The notes beneath the pieces are model-generated. The model did no database searches. It had not been told where the DNA came from and saw only the letters and a program-made list of their open reading frames with translations. A stretch of DNA of 64,000 nt. It comes from Caballeronia insecticola (lineage in GTDB: Bacteria > Pseudomonadota > Gammaproteobacteria > Burkholderiales > Burkholderiaceae). The DNA lies in contig NC_021288.1 of NCBI RefSeq assembly GCF_000402035.1, forward strand, positions 806,001 to 870,000, written 5' to 3'. Made by a program: the position numbers and the translations under genes. This document shows positions 8,241 through 16,343 of this stretch, in pieces; the first letter of the stretch is position 1; each line of letters opens with the position of its first letter.

Positions 8241-9197
8241 ATGAGCAAGTCACGCAAAATCGCGCTCGCGGTCGCGCAAATGGGACCCGTGCATCTCGCC
8301 GACGACCGCCGCGCCGTCGTCAGGCGGCTCGTCGACATGTTGCACGAGGCGAAGGCACGCAGCGCGAAGCTCGTCGTGTTTCCGGAACTCGCGCTCACCA
8401 CGTTTTTTCCGCGCTACTGGATGAGCGAGGAAGCCGCCATCGAACGCTTCTTCGAACGCTCGATGCCGAACCCCGACGTGCAGCCGCTCTTCGACGCCGC
8501 GCGTGAAGCGGGCATCGGCTTCTATCTCGGCTATGCGGAACTGACCGCGAAGGGCGAGTGCTTCAACACGTCGATCATCGTCGATGAGAGCGGCAAGATC
8601 GTCGCAAAATATCGCAAGACGCACTTGCCGGGCCACGCGGATCACAAGCCCGATGCACCGTTCCAGCATCTGGAGAAGAAGTTCTTCGCGGTCGGCGATT
8701 CGGGCTTTCCGGTCGTCGAGACGATGGGCGCGAAACTCGGCATGTGCATCTGCAACGACCGCCGCTGGCCGGAAACCTGGCGCGCGATGTCGCTGCAGGG
8801 CGCGGAACTGGGCGTGCTCGGCTACAACACGCCGTCGCAGAATATTCACTGGCCGGAGCCCGTGCATCTGCGCATGCACACGCATCTCGTCTCGCTGCAG
8901 GCGAGCGCGTATCAGAACGCCATGTGGATCGCCGCCGCCGCGAAGTGCGGCCGCGAAGACGGCTTCCATATGATCGGCGGCTCGGTTATTGTCGCGCCTT
9001 CCGGCGAAATTGCGGCGCAGAGCGTGAGCGAAGAGGACGAAGTGATTTTCGCGAATGTCGATCTCGCGCTCGGCGACACCTTCCGCGAGCATGTCTTCAA
9101 CTTCGCGAAGCATCGCCGGCCGGAGCATTACGGGCTGATCGTCGAGCGCACCGGCGCGGGCGAGCCGCTGCCGCACGACCCCGACGCGCTCAACTGA
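8241..9197 (+). CDS. N-carbamoyl-D-amino acid amidohydrolase (nitrilase superfamily)
   Basis: The start at 8241 is preceded by AGAGGAAG. The 318-residue protein has the nitrilase-superfamily triad at family positions: Glu49 in VFPELAL, Lys126 in YRKTHLPG, and Cys171 in CICNDRRWPE. The ICNDRRWPE stretch and the overall length are those of D-carbamoylases, which hydrolyse N-carbamoyl-D-amino acids to D-amino acids, ammonia and carbon dioxide. It follows the hydantoinase gene directly, so together they convert a hydantoin to a free D-amino acid. Confidence 0.92.
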   Translation: MSKSRKIALAVAQMGPVHLADDRRAVVRRLVDMLHEAKARSAKLVVFPELALTTFFPRYWMSEEAAIERFFERSMPNPDVQPLFDAAREAGIGFYLGYAELTAKGECFNTSIIVDESGKIVAKYRKTHLPGHADHKPDAPFQHLEKKFFAVGDSGFPVVETMGAKLGMCICNDRRWPETWRAMSLQGAELGVLGYNTPSQNIHWPEPVHLRMHTHLVSLQASAYQNAMWIAAAAKCGREDGFHMIGGSVIVAPSGEIAAQSVSEEDEVIFANVDLALGDTFREHVFNFAKHRRPEHYGLIVERTGAGEPLPHDPDALN

Positions 9198-9218
9198 CGC
9201 GTCCACGAGGAGACCATC

Positions 9219-10469
9219 ATGAATCAACCTTTCGAGCCGAGCGCCGACGCCATGCGCGACGCATCGGGCAAATCGATCTTCGGCAAGCCGCACGTGCGCG
9301 CGCTGATCGCGTCGATCTCCGGCTACGCCATGGACGGCTTCGATCTGCTGATCCTCGGCTTCATGCTGAGCCTGATCTCGGCGGATCTCGGCCTCACCTC
9401 CGCGCAGGCCGGCTCGCTCGTGACGTGGACGCTCGTCGGCGGTGTCGCGGGCGGCATCGGCTTCGGCATTCTGAGCGACTATCTCGGCCGCGTGCGCGTG
9501 CTGACCTACACGATCCTGCTGTTCGCCGTGTTCACCGGCCTGTGTGCATTCGCGCAGGGGTATCACGACCTGCTCGCGTATCGCTTCGTCGCGGGACTCG
9601 GGCTCGGCGGCGAGTTCGGCATCGGCATGGCGCTCGCGATCGAAGCGTGGCCCGCCGAGAAGCGCGGACGCGTGTCGTCGTATGTCGGCATGGGCTGGCA
9701 GATCGGCGTGCTGATCGCCGCGCTGGTCACGCCGGTTTTGCTGCCGCACATTGGCTGGCGCGGCATGTTTTTGGTCGGTCTCGCGCCCGCGGTGCTGTCG
9801 TTCGTGATTCGCAAGGCGATCGGCGAGTCGGAGATTTTCATCGAAAAGGCGGTGAAGAAGCGCCACGAGTTTCCGCTCAAGACGCTCTTTCGCGATCGCG
9901 AAACCACGCGCCGCAGCATCGGCATGATCATCATGTGTTCGGTGCAGAACTTCGGCTACTACGGCCTCATCATCTGGATGCCGGGCTATCTGACGAAGGC
10001 GTTCGGCTTCACGCTCGCGAAGTCGGCGACGTGGACGGCGGCGTCGATCCTCGGCATGCTCGTCGGCATCTGGATCTTCGGGCAGCTCGCGGACAGGATC
10101 GGCCGCAAGCCCACGTTCGTCATGTATCAGTTGGGCGCGCTCGTGATGGTGTTCGTGTATTCGCGCATGACGACGCCCGAGGCGCTGCTCATTGGCGGCA
10201 TGGTGGTCGGCGTGTTCGTCAACGGCATGATGGGCGGTTACGGCGCGCTGATGGCCGAGCTTTATCCGACGCATGCGCGCGGCACCGCGCAGAACGTGCT
10301 GTGGAGCATCGGGCGCGCGGTGGGCGGCTTCGGTCCGCTCGCCATCGGCGCGGTCGCGAGTTATTACTCGTTCGGCATCGCGATCGGGGCGCTGGCGTGT
10401 ATCTATATCGTCGATGTCATCGCGACGCTCGCGCTCATTCCCGAACTGAAGGGCGTAGAGCTGGAGTAA
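9219..10469 (+). CDS. MFS transporter of the hydantoin operon (AAHS-like)
   Basis: The ATG at 9219 follows an AGGAG site. The 416-residue protein has about twelve membrane segments, with the YAMDGFDLLILGF motif in helix 1 that is typical of the aromatic acid:proton symporter and related sugar-acid families, and a GLGLGGEFGIGMAL helix 4. It is the last gene of the operon, 21 bases after the carbamoylase, so it probably imports the hydantoin or carbamoyl amino acid. Substrate assignment rests on context. Confidence 0.88.
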   Translation: MNQPFEPSADAMRDASGKSIFGKPHVRALIASISGYAMDGFDLLILGFMLSLISADLGLTSAQAGSLVTWTLVGGVAGGIGFGILSDYLGRVRVLTYTILLFAVFTGLCAFAQGYHDLLAYRFVAGLGLGGEFGIGMALAIEAWPAEKRGRVSSYVGMGWQIGVLIAALVTPVLLPHIGWRGMFLVGLAPAVLSFVIRKAIGESEIFIEKAVKKRHEFPLKTLFRDRETTRRSIGMIIMCSVQNFGYYGLIIWMPGYLTKAFGFTLAKSATWTAASILGMLVGIWIFGQLADRIGRKPTFVMYQLGALVMVFVYSRMTTPEALLIGGMVVGVFVNGMMGGYGALMAELYPTHARGTAQNVLWSIGRAVGGFGPLAIGAVASYYSFGIAIGALACIYIVDVIATLALIPELKGVELE

Positions 10470-10479
10470 CGCTCGATCG

Positions 10480-10515
10480 TGCGCGCGGACGCCATTCAGC
10501 GCATGTCCGCGCGCA
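10480..10515. terminator. Bidirectional hairpin between convergent genes
   Basis: TGCGCGCGGAC (10480-10490) and GTCCGCGCGCA (10505-10515) form a perfect 11-bp stem with a 14-base loop. It lies after the MFS stop and includes the stop of the opposing AraC-type gene. No long U run follows. Confidence 0.55.
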
Positions 10516-11458
10516 TCTCCCTCACGCCACGGCCGAGCTTGCGGCGCAACAGCGTGCGCAAGGTCGCCGAATCGGCATAGCCGACCTCACTCGCGATGGT
10601 TTCCAGATCGCACCCCGCCGACACGAGATGCTGCGCACGCTCGATGCGCAGATCCTGAAAGAACGCCAGCGGCGACTTGCCCAGCACCGCCTCCGTGCGC
10701 CGCTGCAGCGTGCGCGGACCGACCGACAACGCCTGCGCCGCATCCTGAAGCGAGAAGCCGCGCGCGAGATTGTCGCGCGCCCAGCGGTCGAACCGCGCGA
10801 TCAGCGGATCGGCATGCGCGAGATAGTCCGGCACGATGTAATGCGCCTGCGACGCGCGTTTGTCGATCAACAGAAAGCGCGCGACGAGCGTCGCCAGTTC
10901 GGGGCTTGCCTGGCGCAGCAGCCAGAGCGCGAGATCGAGATGGCCCATTGCCGCTCCGGCTGTCACGACGCGCTGCGACGCCACCACCATGCGTGAATCG
11001 TCCAGATCGACGGCCGGATAGCGCTGACGGAAAGCCGGCGCGAGCGACCAGGTCGTCGTGGCGTGGCCGTGGTCCAGCAAGCCCGCCTCCGCGAGCACGA
11101 ACGTGCCGGTGCACGCCGCCGCGATGCCGATGCCCTCGCCGTGCCAGCCGCGCAGATGTTCGATCGCCTCGCGCACGTCGCGCCGCCCGAGCGCGGCGAT
11201 CAGCGGCTCCGGCAACTTCGCGTTGAGCGCCGGCACGACCACCCAGTCCGGCTGACGCACCGCGCTGAGCGGCTTCACCATCGCGGAAAAGCCGAGCGCC
11301 GTGCGCACGCGCCGCCGCACGCCGACGAGATTCACTTCGACGGGCGCGGCATCGAAACCCTGAAGCGCCGCCAGTTCGTTCGCCGTGGCGAACGTGTCCA
11401 GCAGCGCTGTCAGGCCGGTGTCGAACACGCCGTCGAGTGCGAAGATGGAGAGGCGCAT
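10496..11458 (-). CDS. GlxA-type AraC family regulator (DJ-1/PfpI-like + HTH)
   Basis: The start at 11458 (MRLSIFALDGVFDTGL) fits the family; ATGs at 11503 and 11512 fall in or near a dyad that looks like an operator. The 320-residue protein has an N-terminal DJ-1/PfpI amidotransferase-like domain (AACTGTFVLAEAGLLD around residue 106) and a C-terminal AraC HTH domain (LSVGPRTLQRRTEAVLGKSP). Divergent on the other side, before the island arrived, was the cysteine-synthase-like gene, whose intact copy is now at 17761. A truncated second copy of this regulator remains beside that gene. Confidence 0.9.
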   Translation of the reverse strand: MRLSIFALDGVFDTGLTALLDTFATANELAALQGFDAAPVEVNLVGVRRRVRTALGFSAMVKPLSAVRQPDWVVVPALNAKLPEPLIAALGRRDVREAIEHLRGWHGEGIGIAAACTGTFVLAEAGLLDHGHATTTWSLAPAFRQRYPAVDLDDSRMVVASQRVVTAGAAMGHLDLALWLLRQASPELATLVARFLLIDKRASQAHYIVPDYLAHADPLIARFDRWARDNLARGFSLQDAAQALSVGPRTLQRRTEAVLGKSPLAFFQDLRIERAQHLVSAGCDLETIASEVGYADSATLRTLLRRKLGRGVREMRADMR

Positions 11459-11488
11459 GTCGTTGATCGAAGGACGTTGAGCGAATGT

Positions 11489-11517
11489 CGTAAATGATGC
11501 CATTAATGTCATTTGCG
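11489..11517. promoter_or_regulatory. Dyad between the regulator and the former cysM promoter
   Basis: CGTAAATGA (11489-11497) and TCATTTGCG (11509-11517) are near-perfect inverted arms with an 11-base spacer. The same dyad is conserved at 17670-17698 in the right repeat. It is a plausible operator for the GlxA-type regulator. Confidence 0.45.
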
Positions 11518-11564
11518 ACTATATCTCTCGTCCGGTGGTGCGTCTAGACTGCGAGGAATCCATC

Positions 11565-11684
11565 TCTTCATCTGACTGGAAAGTCAGAATTTGATCGGCA
11601 GCATGAAAGACCGCATGGCGCTCGCGATGATCGAAGCGGACGAGCGCGACGGCGGCTCGAGTCCGGCGGCGCGGTGGTCGAATA
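11565..11684 (+). pseudogene. Decayed 5' remnant of the cysteine-synthase-like gene
   Basis: The sequence from about 11565 matches the intact gene from about position 17853, including the segment encoding GSMKDRMALAMIEA around the PLP lysine. The start codon and about 107 bases have been deleted, there are small indels and substitutions (including a TGA after CAGAAT), and homology stops at 11684, where island DNA begins. It is the 3'-truncated half-copy expected if an element integrated by recombination within this region. Confidence 0.85.
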
Positions 11685-11884
11685 TTGCTTGCCGCCGATC
11701 AGACATTTTGGCCTAAAGGTTTTCCCCGATTCACCCTGAAATGAAACCAGCTTACGTTTCCGCCCTTCGATCCACTTGCAGGAACGACCGTTCACAAGCG
11801 GGCGCATAGCTGGATGCCCCCGACTTGCCCGCACGAACGTTGCTCGCCATTCCTCGCTGATTCTTTTCCTTCGAGATCCCAACG

Positions 11885-12145
11885 ATGAGAGACAACCTTT
11901 CCGGGCGTGACGTCGCACGCCTGGGCGACAAGACAGACCACGGCGGCGCGATCATCGAAGCCGCTTCCGACCTCTCGCACAGGGGCGTCGCTGTGGCGCT
12001 CGACAAGCATTTGACCGAGTGCCCCAAGTGCGGCGGGACGTATCCCATCATTGCCACTTCTGCGCGCAAGCATCGAGGCGTGAAAGTCGCGAGCATCGGC
12101 GATATGACCGCATGCGGCGCACGCATAATCGGAAGCGAGGCGTGA
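11885..12145 (+). CDS. PAAR domain protein (T6SS spike tip)
   Basis: This 86-residue protein has the PAAR layout: GDKTDHGGAIIEAAS near the start, HLTECPKCGGTYPI in the middle and GDMTACGARIIGSEA at the end. PAAR proteins fold into a cone that caps the VgrG trimer and sharpens the type VI secretion spike; Cys and His residues in these repeats bind a metal. The gene lies four bases before the vgrG start. The usual second GD is altered to LDKH, but the rest is intact. It is likely functional as a tip if a VgrG partner is available elsewhere. Confidence 0.88.
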   Translation: MRDNLSGRDVARLGDKTDHGGAIIEAASDLSHRGVAVALDKHLTECPKCGGTYPIIATSARKHRGVKVASIGDMTACGARIIGSEA

Positions 12146-12149
12146 ACGT

Positions 12150-12931
12150 ATGGCTTGGAACGCAAAGAGTCGCACTATCACGTTTGCCTGTGACGCGTTG
12201 CCCGAACTGGTCAGCCGTGGACACAAAGGCAAGGAATACCGTGAGCAGTTGCTCACGGTTCGCAGCATTCAGGGACGCGAAGCGGTTGGGGAACTCTTCG
12301 AATATTCCGTTCTTGCCGAAGTCGAAGACATTGACCTTTTGCTCAATCCCGCCAATGCAGCACAGATCGATTTGGGAAAGCTCCTCAACAAAGAGGGCTC
12401 GGTAGAAATCCAAGTCGATGGGATCGGTACATTTCGCCCCGGCCAGCAAGGCGAAACGGGCTATGCAAACATCGGCGCAGACATCCGCTACCTGAGCGGC
12501 AACATCAGAGAGGCGAGAATCCTATGCCGCGAGGATCGCGCGCCCCTCTATGAATTCGTGTTGCGCCCCGCCGTCTGGCGTGCTTCGCAGAATCAAAATT
12601 CCCGCATTTTTAGGGGCGTCTCGGTAACGGAGGTGCTTAGTGAACTCCTGCGCGATTACGGATTGATCGAGTGGCGTATCGGGGGACCTTCGAACAGCAG
12701 CAAACGCTACTATCCGGCGCGCGATTTCATTCGACAGGCATGGGAAAGCGATTGGAATTTCGCGCTGCGCTTGATGGAAGAATGGGGCCTGTTTTTCTGG
12801 TTCGAGCATCAAAAGCGCTCGCATACGCTGGTGATTTCCGACTCGCTCAGCGGCTTTCATCCTCATGGTGTTGCCTATGAAACGCTGCGCTATCACACGG
12901 GCGCGCGCATCGACGAGGAGCGGCACTCTCG
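12150..12931 (+). pseudogene. vgrG: vgrG N-terminal fragment, frame broken by a deletion
   Basis: The reading frame from 12150 encodes about 257 residues of a typical VgrG/TssI N-terminus (gp27-like): LPELVSRGHKGKEY at the start, GARIDEE at the end. At about 12920 the sequence jumps out of frame to the C-terminal VgrG region that continues from 12932. Past the junction the original frame reads an unrelated Arg/Ser-rich tail to a stop at 13097. The OB-fold and beta-helix middle, which I estimate at around 300 residues from family knowledge, is absent. A full spike protein cannot be made from this locus without frameshifting, and even then the middle would be lacking. Confidence 0.85.
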
Positions 12932-14779
12932 ATGTTTGCGAGTGTGGCGAACACCATTGCGTTGTTCGTGCAAAAGGCGGGAATCGCGCTCACTGCGGCG
13001 GCGGGAAAAATTCGCATCGAGGCGCAGAGCGATAGCGTGCAAATCATCTCGCACAAAGACGGCGACATCATCAGCCAGGACGGCTGGCTCAATCTGACCG
13101 CCGCGAAGGGAATACGCCTGCACGGCGGCGGGACTTTGTTAGAAATCAGTCCGCAAGGCGTGCTCGGCTTTACGAACGGCGACTTCCTGATTCATGCGGC
13201 AAGTCACGCGACTGACGCGCCACAGGAAAAACCGGTCAAACTGCCGATGACGGATATCAAGGAGGCGAAGATTGCGGAGTCGTTCGTGCTGGTCGATAAC
13301 CGCTCAGGTTGGCTGATTGCGAGTCAGCCCTATCGCATCACGCTGGAAGATGGGCAGGTCATTAAAGGCCGCACCAATGACGCGGGAGAGATGGCGCTGG
13401 TCTTGGCTGAATCGGTGCAAGCGGCAACGGTTGAGATTCTGCACGATGACGGGACGGAAAACCCGGTTGCCATTCTTCCGGCCATGCTGACGCGATCAGC
13501 GGACCAACAAGCACAAGCGCCGTCCATCGTTAGCCAGAAAAAGAGCGCCAGCACGATAATCGGGCGCGACCTTCAGCGAAACGAAGTAACCCAACCTGAA
13601 TTAGATAAGCATGTCGCGCTGTGCCAGCCGTATAACTGGGGCATGCGTTACAGCACGAAGGACAAGAAAAACCCCAAACGCCTCGATTTTCCGGTTATGC
13701 GGCAATATGCGCTTGATATCGGGGAGGTGCTGATCGAACAAATTCAGTGGGGAGATAACTACTTTGGCAAGGGCACGCCGACGCTGACCATTACCCCAGT
13801 TTGGAGCAATGAAACGTTGACTATGCCGAACGGTGGAAAGACAGTGGCCAGGCGGCTTTCATTGAGCAATGGCGCAATCGGAGAGCTATCAAACCGAATT
13901 CAAAATGTAGTGTCGAAGGCGCTGACTTCCACCGATTCAGGCCCTTTCGCGCTTCCAAGCGAAGCGATGCCTGTCGTCATCGTCACCAATGATAAGCTGA
14001 CCGGAGACGCGCAAGGGGTGTTCGACAACTCAATATGGGCGCTCTCAATAAACACAGCCACATTCAAGCCACTCTTTCAAGACTTCGAAAAAGAAGAAGC
14101 GTCACAACGTCAACGCAACGCACGAAATGAATTGAAAGATTTCGTGGATACGATTTACCACGAAACGCGCCACTGTCAACAATATTTCTGGATTTATGCA
14201 ATGGTGCAGCAGCAGAAGGGAAATTTCCCGAAAACACCAAAGATTGACTTGTGGCCGGGCATTGTCTCGACTGCCGGTAAAGCTTCAGGCGTTGTTACAC
14301 TTAACAAGCAGCAAGTTATCCCCGACGATATGCTTGCGCTTGCTGGCATCAAACAAATGGCGGTCGCAATGTATGTTTGGAACTTGGGTATATGGAAGCA
14401 ACTTAACACGTCGAAAACGCCAAAATGGTATCCGGTCCCCATTGCGACAACAGACACGGAATTTTCGCAAGAGTATCAAGCAGCACTTGAGCAAGCCACA
14501 GAGGTTTTAAGCAATGTCGGAGCAGGAGGAACGCAAATTGATGTGGAAAGCATGGTGTATGGGACTAAAAATGACGGCTACACGGCAAGACCTTGGGAGA
14601 ACGATGCTTTTTACTGCGGCGAAAATGCGGGAGAGTATTGGGAATCCGGCGAAGCACCTGCCGATATGTCTGATAATCGGTGTAGCCGCAATTACGCATT
14701 CGCCTATAACTCGCGCGCAAGCATCGCTGGCACCAGCACGGGCAACACTGGAAGCGGAGCCGTTCGACGTGGAGAATAA
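12932..14779 (+). CDS. VgrG C-terminus fused to a candidate metallo-effector
   Basis: The open frame of 615 residues starts at the first in-frame ATG after the deletion junction. Residues 1-75 match the DUF2345 C-terminal part of VgrG (IRIEAQSDSVQIISHKDGD, then GFTNGDFLIHAASH). Residues 100-170 resemble a transthyretin-like linker (PYRITLEDGQVIKGRTNDAG). The rest, to 615, is the cargo, unlike anything I can name, with a zincin-type HETRHCQQ at residues 410-417. Placement after VgrG and before a signal-peptide protein fits a specialised T6SS effector with its immunity gene. Loss of the VgrG middle means it is probably no longer delivered by its own spike. Confidence 0.75.
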   Translation: MFASVANTIALFVQKAGIALTAAAGKIRIEAQSDSVQIISHKDGDIISQDGWLNLTAAKGIRLHGGGTLLEISPQGVLGFTNGDFLIHAASHATDAPQEKPVKLPMTDIKEAKIAESFVLVDNRSGWLIASQPYRITLEDGQVIKGRTNDAGEMALVLAESVQAATVEILHDDGTENPVAILPAMLTRSADQQAQAPSIVSQKKSASTIIGRDLQRNEVTQPELDKHVALCQPYNWGMRYSTKDKKNPKRLDFPVMRQYALDIGEVLIEQIQWGDNYFGKGTPTLTITPVWSNETLTMPNGGKTVARRLSLSNGAIGELSNRIQNVVSKALTSTDSGPFALPSEAMPVVIVTNDKLTGDAQGVFDNSIWALSINTATFKPLFQDFEKEEASQRQRNARNELKDFVDTIYHETRHCQQYFWIYAMVQQQKGNFPKTPKIDLWPGIVSTAGKASGVVTLNKQQVIPDDMLALAGIKQMAVAMYVWNLGIWKQLNTSKTPKWYPVPIATTDTEFSQEYQAALEQATEVLSNVGAGGTQIDVESMVYGTKNDGYTARPWENDAFYCGENAGEYWESGEAPADMSDNRCSRNYAFAYNSRASIAGTSTGNTGSGAVRRGE

Positions 14780-15711
14780 CAAGCCGACCGCTCAAATCAT
14801 TCAACACGACATGTTGCCCGAAAGTCGTACCCGATTGATCGCCCTTGCAACACTCGGGTTGCAATGGGTCGCGGGAAAAATCAACTTGGAAGACGTTGAG
14901 GCGCGTTACGGAAAACCCGAATTAATCGGCCCACTCAACGACGATGAAAAAACGTACCTCTTCGACATGCGTGACTATGGCGCTGTCTTTAAATGGAATC
15001 TGAAAAACGAGAAAGCAAAGCACGCGGATAGTAGGACGTTTAGAATCAACTTAGAGTTCAATGTCCGAGTCAATATCGATCGAGACGAACTTAAAGATGC
15101 GCTCGGTCTTAATCGAACAAAGATCGGCGAATTGATCGACGGCGTTCGGGTAGAACAAGTGCGCTATTTTGGCGCAATACCGGGATTGGGCGATCCTAAT
15201 ACCGTTCATTTAAATTATCTCTTGCCATTGCCGGATACTTCAGAATTTGACGTGCGCGCACGTTTCGATTACAAGCAACTTCCCGAGCAAGCAGGATCAA
15301 CACTCGAAACCACCCAAAATATTCGGTATCTTGAAGTTTACCGAAGTTATCTTACGCCTCAAGAACTCCAGCAGCGCAACGACGCCAAGCGCCAGAAATT
15401 CGGCTATATGGGCCTATGCACAGGCATGACTTGCCCGGAAGCGGGCTACTGGGAAGCATGGGGGGCTAACGGCCCGCTCGACGTCGAACTGATGAAAGCA
15501 GGCGACCGCTACCCCACGGCCCGTAGCTCCCTGCAAACGGTCAAAGCAGGCGGCCCTTACGCGGTTGATGCGCGTTACTTCTGGCTCTGCTCCACAGAGC
15601 AGGAGGATTTAGCGGGAGCGCGCATGGTGCCGTTGCGTAGAGCGCAAAACGGTTAGATTACGAGCGCGATATGTGGACCCGTAACCGCTCTGTTGAGTGC
15701 TGCGGGTTAGT
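14398..15711 (+). repeat. Copy A of effector-tail/immunity duplication
   Basis: From about 14398 (AACTTAACACGTCGAAAACG) to about 15711 this DNA is repeated with substitutions at about 15967-17281. It covers the last 380 bases of the effector gene, all of the first immunity-like gene and a short 3' flank. Confidence 0.85.
14625..15656 (+). CDS. Putative T6SS immunity protein, exported (copy 1)
   Basis: The 343-residue product starts at an ATG conserved in both copies. It begins MRESIGNPAKHLPICLII, a signal-peptide-like N-terminus with a likely cleavage site after ITRAQA near residue 33. Start sites at 14604 (with GGGAG just upstream) and 14571 are alternatives. The mature part has no motif I recognise. 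The gene overlaps the effector frame by 155 bases. Position directly after an effector, export to the periplasm, and duplication are typical of immunity proteins that protect against a periplasm-acting toxin. The immunity role is inferred. Confidence 0.7.
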   Translation: MRESIGNPAKHLPICLIIGVAAITHSPITRAQASLAPARATLEAEPFDVENNKPTAQIIQHDMLPESRTRLIALATLGLQWVAGKINLEDVEARYGKPELIGPLNDDEKTYLFDMRDYGAVFKWNLKNEKAKHADSRTFRINLEFNVRVNIDRDELKDALGLNRTKIGELIDGVRVEQVRYFGAIPGLGDPNTVHLNYLLPLPDTSEFDVRARFDYKQLPEQAGSTLETTQNIRYLEVYRSYLTPQELQQRNDAKRQKFGYMGLCTGMTCPEAGYWEAWGANGPLDVELMKAGDRYPTARSSLQTVKAGGPYAVDARYFWLCSTEQEDLAGARMVPLRRAQNG

Positions 15712-15883
15712 GTTGCGGTTGAATGAGACGCTGAACGGGATTGGTGTCGGTCGTGCGCTCAGGCAGTTGCACGCCGCCGCCATGCCCGCCTGTATCGCTG
15801 ATTGAGTTGTGATCGCCTTCGATGTTCACGAAGGTGCAGGCGTTTAGCACGCACGAAAAGACGATCAATAGATAAGTACGCAT
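15707..15883 (-). CDS. Small lipoprotein between the immunity copies
   Basis: This 58-residue peptide on the opposite strand begins MRTYLLIVFSCVLNACTFVN. VLNAC is a good lipobox, with Cys16 as the lipidated residue. The mature peptide is only about 43 residues, Gly- and Asn-rich (GDHNSISDTGGHGGG). I do not recognise the family. Small lipoproteins occur in other T6SS effector loci, but here a role is unknown. It lies 51 bases beyond the stop of immunity copy 1. Confidence 0.6.
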   Translation of the reverse strand: MRTYLLIVFSCVLNACTFVNIEGDHNSISDTGGHGGGVQLPERTTDTNPVQRLIQPQH

Positions 15884-15966
15884 CGCTACATCCCCGCTAC
15901 AACTTATAAGCCAGCAAGTCATCGAACAACGCAACGCCTGAAAAGTTCAGCGCATAGGTTCGTAGA

Positions 15967-16343
15967 ATTTAACGCGTCAAGAACGGCAAAATGGTATCCA
16001 GTCCCTATCGCGACAACAGACGCGGAATTGTCAGAAGAGTATCAAGCAGCGCTTGAGCAAGCCACAGAGGTTTTAAGCAATGTCGGAGCAGGAGGACGCA
16101 AATTGATGTGGAAAGCATGGTGTATGGGACTAGAATGACGGCTATACGGGAATGCCTCGGGAGAACGAAGCGTTCTACTGCGGCGAAAATGCGGGAGAGT
16201 ATTGGATATCCGGCGAAGCACCTGCCGATATGTCTGATAATCGGTGTAGCCGCGCTCACGCATTCGCCTATCACTTGCGCGCAAGCATCGCCGCCACCAA
16301 CGCGGGCAACACTGGAAGCGGAGCCGTTCAACGCGGAGAATAA
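15967..16343 (+). pseudogene. Orphan 3' fragment of the effector gene
   Basis: The segment is homologous to the final 380 bases of the effector gene at 14398-14779, encoding for example SSNVGAGG-like and YCGENAGEYW stretches. It has no 5' part, and single-base losses around 16099 and 16134 break the frame. The C-terminal 60 residues remain readable from 16152 to 16343. It is a displaced effector tail, as often seen in recombining T6SS loci. Confidence 0.8.

Larger units (their letters stand above)
11227..11684. repeat. Left direct repeat flanking the T6SS island
   Basis: This segment matches 17408-17973. From 11227 to about 11564 it aligns with 17408 to about 17745 without gaps (constant offset 6181) and with about ten mismatches by eye. 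It then lacks about 107 bases, including the cysM start codon, and resumes to 11684. It contains the 5' end of the AraC-type gene, the shared control region and a cysM fragment. Confidence 0.92.

Noticed and set aside
8250..10274. 674-codon minus-strand open frame opposite the carbamoylase and MFS genes
   Set aside because: Composition is Arg/His/Glu-rich with no domain, and both plus-strand genes here have full catalytic or membrane signatures.
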